Assembly: GCA_023653115.1 (NCBI GenBank)
Contig: JAMNXO010000001.1
Span: forward strand, 186,001-250,000
DNA from: Erythrobacter sp.
GTDB taxonomy: Bacteria > Pseudomonadota > Alphaproteobacteria > Sphingomonadales > Sphingomonadaceae
Length of the DNA: 64,000 bases
Direction of reading: 5' to 3'
Positions within the stretch are counted from its first letter, which is position 1. Every line of letters starts with the position of its first letter. A model generated the notes under the pieces. It was not told where the DNA came from, made no database searches, and was given only the letters and a program-made list of their open reading frames with translations. Below are positions 60,442 to 64,000 of the stretch, one piece after another. The position numbers were made by a program, and so were the translations under genes.

Positions 60442-61632
60442 ATGGCCAAGGAAAAGTTCCAGCGGAATAAGCCGCACTGCAACATCGGCACCATCGGTCA
60501 CGTTGACCATGGCAAGACCACGCTGACCGCTGCAATCACGAAGGTGATGGCTGAAACCTACGGCGGCGCCGCCGTCGACTTCGCCAACATCGACAAGGCT
60601 CCGGAAGAGCGTGAGCGCGGGATCACCATCTCGACCGCCCACGTCGAGTACGAATCGGCTGCGCGTCACTATGCGCACGTCGACTGCCCGGGCCACGCCG
60701 ACTACGTGAAGAACATGATCACCGGTGCCGCCCAGATGGACGGTGCGATCCTGGTTGTGAACGCTGCTGACGGCCCGATGCCGCAGACCCGCGAGCACAT
60801 CCTGCTTGCCCGCCAGGTCGGCGTGCCGGCGCTGGTCGTGTACATGAACAAGGTCGATCAGGTCGACGACGAGGAAATCCTCGAGCTGGTCGAACTCGAA
60901 GTGCGCGAACTGCTTTCGTCGTACGACTTCGATGGCGACAACATTCCGATCATCAAGGGTTCGGCTCTGGCCGCTCTCGAAGGCCGTGATGACAACATCG
61001 GCAAGGATTCGGTGATTGCGCTGATCGAAGCCGTCGACAGCTACATCCCGCAGCCCGATCGTCCGATCGACAAGCCGTTCCTGATGCCGATCGAAGACGT
61101 GTTCTCGATTTCGGGTCGCGGCACCGTGGTGACCGGCCGTATCGAAACCGGCATCGTCAACGTGGGCGAAGAAGTCGAAATCGTCGGCATCAAGGACACC
61201 CGCAAGACCACCGTCACCGGCGTGGAAATGTTCCGCAAGCTGCTCGATCGCGGTGAAGCTGGCGACAACGTCGGCGCCCTGATCCGCGGCGTTGCCCGTG
61301 AAGAAGTCGAGCGCGGCCAGGTTCTCTGCAAGCCCGGTACGGTTAAGCCGCACACCGAGTTCGAAGCCGAAGTCTACGTGCTGTCGAAGGACGAAGGTGG
61401 CCGTCACACGCCGTTCTTCGCCAACTACCGCCCGCAGTTCTACTTCCGCACCACCGACGTGACCGGCGAAGTGATCCTTCCCGAAGGCACCGAAATGGTG
61501 ATGCCGGGCGACAACGTTTCGATCGGCGTCAAGCTGATCGCGCCGATCGCCATGGACGAAGGCCTGCGCTTCGCGATCCGCGAAGGCGGCCGCACCGTGG
61601 GTTCGGGCGTCGTTGCCAAGATCACCAAGTAA
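60442..61632 (+). CDS. tuf: Elongation factor Tu
   Basis: A 396-residue GTPase with [23 protein letters not shown] and N-K-V-D. It brings aminoacyl-tRNA to the ribosome. It closes the str operon: a strong terminator follows at 61672-61706. Confidence 0.98.
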   Translation: MAKEKFQRNKPHCNIGTIGHVDHGKTTLTAAITKVMAETYGGAAVDFANIDKAPEERERGITISTAHVEYESAARHYAHVDCPGHADYVKNMITGAAQMDGAILVVNAADGPMPQTREHILLARQVGVPALVVYMNKVDQVDDEEILELVELEVRELLSSYDFDGDNIPIIKGSALAALEGRDDNIGKDSVIALIEAVDSYIPQPDRPIDKPFLMPIEDVFSISGRGTVVTGRIETGIVNVGEEVEIVGIKDTRKTTVTGVEMFRKLLDRGEAGDNVGALIRGVAREEVERGQVLCKPGTVKPHTEFEAEVYVLSKDEGGRHTPFFANYRPQFYFRTTDVTGEVILPEGTEMVMPGDNVSIGVKLIAPIAMDEGLRFAIREGGRTVGSGVVAKITK

Positions 61633-61671
61633 GGTTCTGCTCCCGCCTGGGAGCTGACTGAACGCAAAATC

Positions 61672-61706
61672 GGCCCGGCCGCTCAGATGAGCTGCCGGGC
61701 CTTTTT
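61672..61706 (+). terminator. Rho-independent terminator after tuf
   Basis: GGCCCGGC (61672-61679) pairs with GCCGGGCC (61694-61701); the loop has its own GCTCA/TGAGC stem, and T5 follows (61702-61706). Confidence 0.85.
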
Positions 61707-61828
61707 GTGTGAGGACAGGTGACCTCTGGTTCTCCGGCCCGGCCGCATATCCAAGCGGGCAGGGCAGGGCAAAACGGGAGGATGTGCGCGGTCATTTCGC
61801 GGTCACGCAATTTCCTTTCAGATGGGTC

Positions 61829-61857
61829 TTGCAACCGCGGGGCGCTCCCCGTATAGG
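61829..61857 (+). promoter_or_regulatory. Probable promoter of the S10 operon
   Basis: TTGCAA (61829-61834) and TATAGG (61852-61857) with 17 bp between them. It lies about 150 bp before rpsJ and downstream of the tuf terminator. Confidence 0.6.
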
Positions 61858-61904
61858 CCCCCATCCGCAGACGAGATTCGTCCCGTCTGTCACGCAATTC
61901 AAAG

Positions 61905-61956
61905 AGGCCGCCCGCTCTCGGGAAACCGGGAATGAGCGGGGCCGGCCTTTGTTTTT
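61905..61956 (+). terminator. Terminator-like hairpin in the S10 leader (possible attenuator)
   Basis: AGGCCG-CCCGCTC (61905-61917) pairs with GAGCGGG-gCCGGCCT (61934-61948) apart from a small bulge; TTTGTTTTT follows. It lies between the promoter and rpsJ within the same leader, so transcription must pass it. Confidence 0.6.
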
Positions 61957-62009
61957 GGAAATGTCGGGCAACCGGCGGCTCCTTGGCTCTTTCGCATCGG
62001 TAGTAGGAC

Positions 62010-62321
<312 letters not shown>

Positions 62322-62590
62322 GCCAGCCGAAATGCCCCTCGCAAATTGCAGGGGGCCTCTATCGTTGGGGCCACAAGCGCCCCGCTTACGATAGGGTGGA
62401 TACCGCCGGATGAACTATCCGGGCTGCGTCCCCCGTCTCGCTCCAGCGGCCACCCGGCCAGCGGAGCACTCAGCCCGGACGGGGCGATGCATGACAATTT
62501 GGGCTGAACGGGGCTGCGGCGATTTCGTCGTGGCTCGCCAAGCACCTTGCGGATGGTCCGTAGGGTGCCTCTGTTGAGGAGTAACTGACG
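62322..62590 (+). promoter_or_regulatory. Structured rpsJ-rplC intergenic leader
   Basis: This 269-nt spacer, long for the S10 operon, contains CTATCGT-tg-GGGGC ... GCCCC-gctt-ACGATAG (62359-62394, a two-part stem) and CCGGAT-gaact-ATCCGG (62406-62422). No gene or T-run is seen. GAGGAG lies 9 nt before the rplC start. It could be a ribosomal-protein-responsive leader or a processing site. Confidence 0.45.
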
Positions 62591-63385
62591 ATGCGCACCG
62601 GCGTTATCGCAAAGAAAGTCGGGATGACCCGCCTCTTCCAGGAGGACGGACGGCACGTGCCTGTGACCGTTCTCGCGCTGGAAGATTGCCAGGTGGTTTC
62701 GCACCGCACTGCTGACCGTGATGGCTACTTCGCCGTCCAGCTCGGCGCGGGCGAAGCCAAGCAGAAGAACGTTGCCAAGCCGCAGCGCGAGCATTTCGCC
62801 AAGGCTGACGTTGGCCTCAAGAAGCAGGTCGCTGAATTCCGCGTCGACGATGCCGATGGCCTCGTGCCCGTCGGCGCGACGATCAGCGCCGAACATTTCA
62901 TCGCCGGTCAGATGGTCGACATCACCGGCCACACGCAGGGCAAGGGCTTTGCCGGCGCCATGAAGCGCTGGGGCTTCGGCGGTATGCGCGCCACCCACGG
63001 CGTTTCGATCTCGCACCGTGCCCACGGTTCGACGGGTAACCGTCAGGATCCGGGCCGCGTGTTCAAGGGCAAGAAGATGGCCGGCCACATGGGCGACCGT
63101 CAGCGCACCCAGCAGAACCTCGAAATCGTCCGCACCGACGCCGAGCGCGGTCTCCTCTTCGTCAAGGGCTCGGTCCCGGGCGCGAAGAATGGCTGGCTGC
63201 TCGTTCGCGACGCCGTGAAGCTGCCGCTTCCCGAAGGCGTGCCGTTCCCCGGTGCGATCCTTTCGAAGCATGCGCCTGTCGCTGAAGAGACCCCCTCGGT
63301 TGCCGAAACGGCTGTCGAAGATGTGGTCGCAGTCGAAGCCGTCGAAACCGACGCTCCGGCCACCGACGAAAACAAGGAAGGCTGA
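62591..63385 (+). CDS. rplC: 50S ribosomal protein L3
   Basis: A 264-residue protein; [14 protein letters not shown] and the loop [12 protein letters not shown] identify L3. The core ends near residue 225 (with P-G-A-K-N-G-W-L), followed by about 40 residues of acidic Ala/Val/Glu tail, longer than the roughly 210-residue enterobacterial protein, as in many alphaproteobacteria. It helps nucleate 50S assembly near the peptidyl-transferase centre. Confidence 0.97.
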   Translation: MRTGVIAKKVGMTRLFQEDGRHVPVTVLALEDCQVVSHRTADRDGYFAVQLGAGEAKQKNVAKPQREHFAKADVGLKKQVAEFRVDDADGLVPVGATISAEHFIAGQMVDITGHTQGKGFAGAMKRWGFGGMRATHGVSISHRAHGSTGNRQDPGRVFKGKKMAGHMGDRQRTQQNLEIVRTDAERGLLFVKGSVPGAKNGWLLVRDAVKLPLPEGVPFPGAILSKHAPVAEETPSVAETAVEDVVAVEAVETDAPATDENKEG

Positions 63386-63388
63386 GCC

Positions 63389-64000
63389 ATGAAGATTAAG
63401 GTTCAGAAAATCGACGGGAAGGCGTCGGGCGATATCGAACTGTCGGATGACGTGTTCGGCATGGAGCCGCGCGCTGACATCCTGCACCGCGTTGTGACCT
63501 GGCAGCTTGAAAACCGCCGCGGCACCGCCCGCCCGACGCGTGAGCGTTCGGACGTTGCCCGCACCGGCAAGAAGTTCGGCAAGCAGAAGGGCGGCGGTAC
63601 CGCTCGTCACGGCGACCGTGCAGCTCCGATCTTCATCGGCGGCGGTAAGGCCCACGGCGCGCGCAAGCGTGACTTCGAGCAGTCGCTCAACAAGAAGATC
63701 CGTGCGCTCGGTCTCAAGATGGCGCTTTCGAGCAAGGCCAAGGACGGTCTCGTCGTGGTCGACACTCTGGAACTGGCCGACGCCAAGACCAAGCTCCTCA
63801 AGGGTCACCTCGAGACTGCCGGTCTCAAGGGCAAGGTCCTTGTGATCGACGGCGAGCAGGTCGATGCGGGCTTCAAGAAGGCCGCTGGCAACCTGCCGGG
63901 CATCAACGTGATGCCGGCGATGGGTGCCAACGTCTATGACATCCTCAACCACGACACGCTGGTGCTGACCAAGGCCGCCGTCGAAAAGCTGGAGGCGCGT
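63389..64000 (+). CDS. rplD: 50S ribosomal protein L4 (3' end outside window)
   Basis: 204 codons are visible from ATG 63389 without a stop, nearly the whole protein. F-G-M-E-P-R-A-D-I-L-H-R near the start and the arginine-rich loop G-T-A-R-H-G-D-R-A-A-P-I are L4 features. In E. coli L4 represses its own operon through the S10 leader; whether this holds for the hairpin at 61905-61956 is unknown. Only 3 nt separate it from rplC. Confidence 0.97.
   Translation, partial: MKIKVQKIDGKASGDIELSDDVFGMEPRADILHRVVTWQLENRRGTARPTRERSDVARTGKKFGKQKGGGTARHGDRAAPIFIGGGKAHGARKRDFEQSLNKKIRALGLKMALSSKAKDGLVVVDTLELADAKTKLLKGHLETAGLKGKVLVIDGEQVDAGFKKAAGNLPGINVMPAMGANVYDILNHDTLVLTKAAVEKLEAR

Overview
The window looks like a chromosomal segment of a high-GC alphaproteobacterium, most likely of the order Sphingomonadales (Erythrobacter/Novosphingobium-like). 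This rests on the TonB-dependent receptors paired with sugar-degrading enzymes, the str and S10 ribosomal operons with alphaproteobacterial features such as an acidic tail on L3, and the dispersed REP-like palindromes. The assignment is by inspection, without a database search.

Region 1 (1-6.8 kb) is a beta-glucan (laminarin-type) utilisation locus: the end of a TonB-dependent receptor, a GH16 endo-glucanase, a LacI regulator, an MFS permease and a GH3 lipoprotein beta-glucosidase. A LacI-type palindrome lies directly downstream of a promoter ahead of the GH3 gene. Region 2 (6.8-13 kb, minus strand) carries a DUF1800/DUF1501 pair, an SdsA1-like alkylsulfatase and a ChrA-family transporter.

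Region 3 (13-27.4 kb) is the most notable part: a sulfoquinovose (plant sulfolipid head-group) oxidative desulfonation locus. On the plus strand lie a GH31 sulfoquinovosidase with the Lys/Glu version of the sulfonate pocket, a LacI regulator, an aldo/keto reductase and an SsuD-like flavin monooxygenase. Divergent to these are a TonB-dependent receptor and an anion-sugar MFS permease. Next comes a six-gene operon in which every junction is a 4-nt stop/start overlap: YeiH-type exporter, GlpD, NAD(P)H:FMN reductase, a degenerate RibB-like protein, and sulfite dehydrogenase SorA and SorB. Together the genes can be read as a route from outer-membrane uptake, glycoside cleavage, FMNH2-dependent C-S cleavage and aldehyde reduction to glucose, through glycerol salvage to sulfite export and oxidation. 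Substrates and compartment order are inferred.

Region 4 (27.4-55.3 kb) is mostly housekeeping and general metabolism: tRNA-Gln(UUG), a YghU-type GST, NadE, a DMT permease, a LysR-controlled pirin/azoreductase pair, an IlvE-TrhO-GST operon, TlyA, TspO, UbiK, RecO, LeuB, two membrane glycosyltransferases, MetZ, an FkbM methyltransferase, an amidohydrolase, a DdpX-like dipeptidase, an S9 peptidase, ApaG and a second LysR. Scattered in it are small elements: a 369-bp GIY-YIG unit bounded by inverted REP-like repeats, multi-hairpin repeats whose stems covary between copies, an 18-codon ORF with an unusually long Shine-Dalgarno sequence, and a candidate sRNA. Region 5 (55.3-57.1 kb) is a nest of these repeats around a small HTH-like gene.

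Region 6 (57.1-64 kb) is the str operon (rpsL, rpsG, fusA, tuf) followed by the start of the S10 operon (rpsJ, rplC, rplD, the last cut by the window end). The rpsJ leader contains a terminator-like hairpin.
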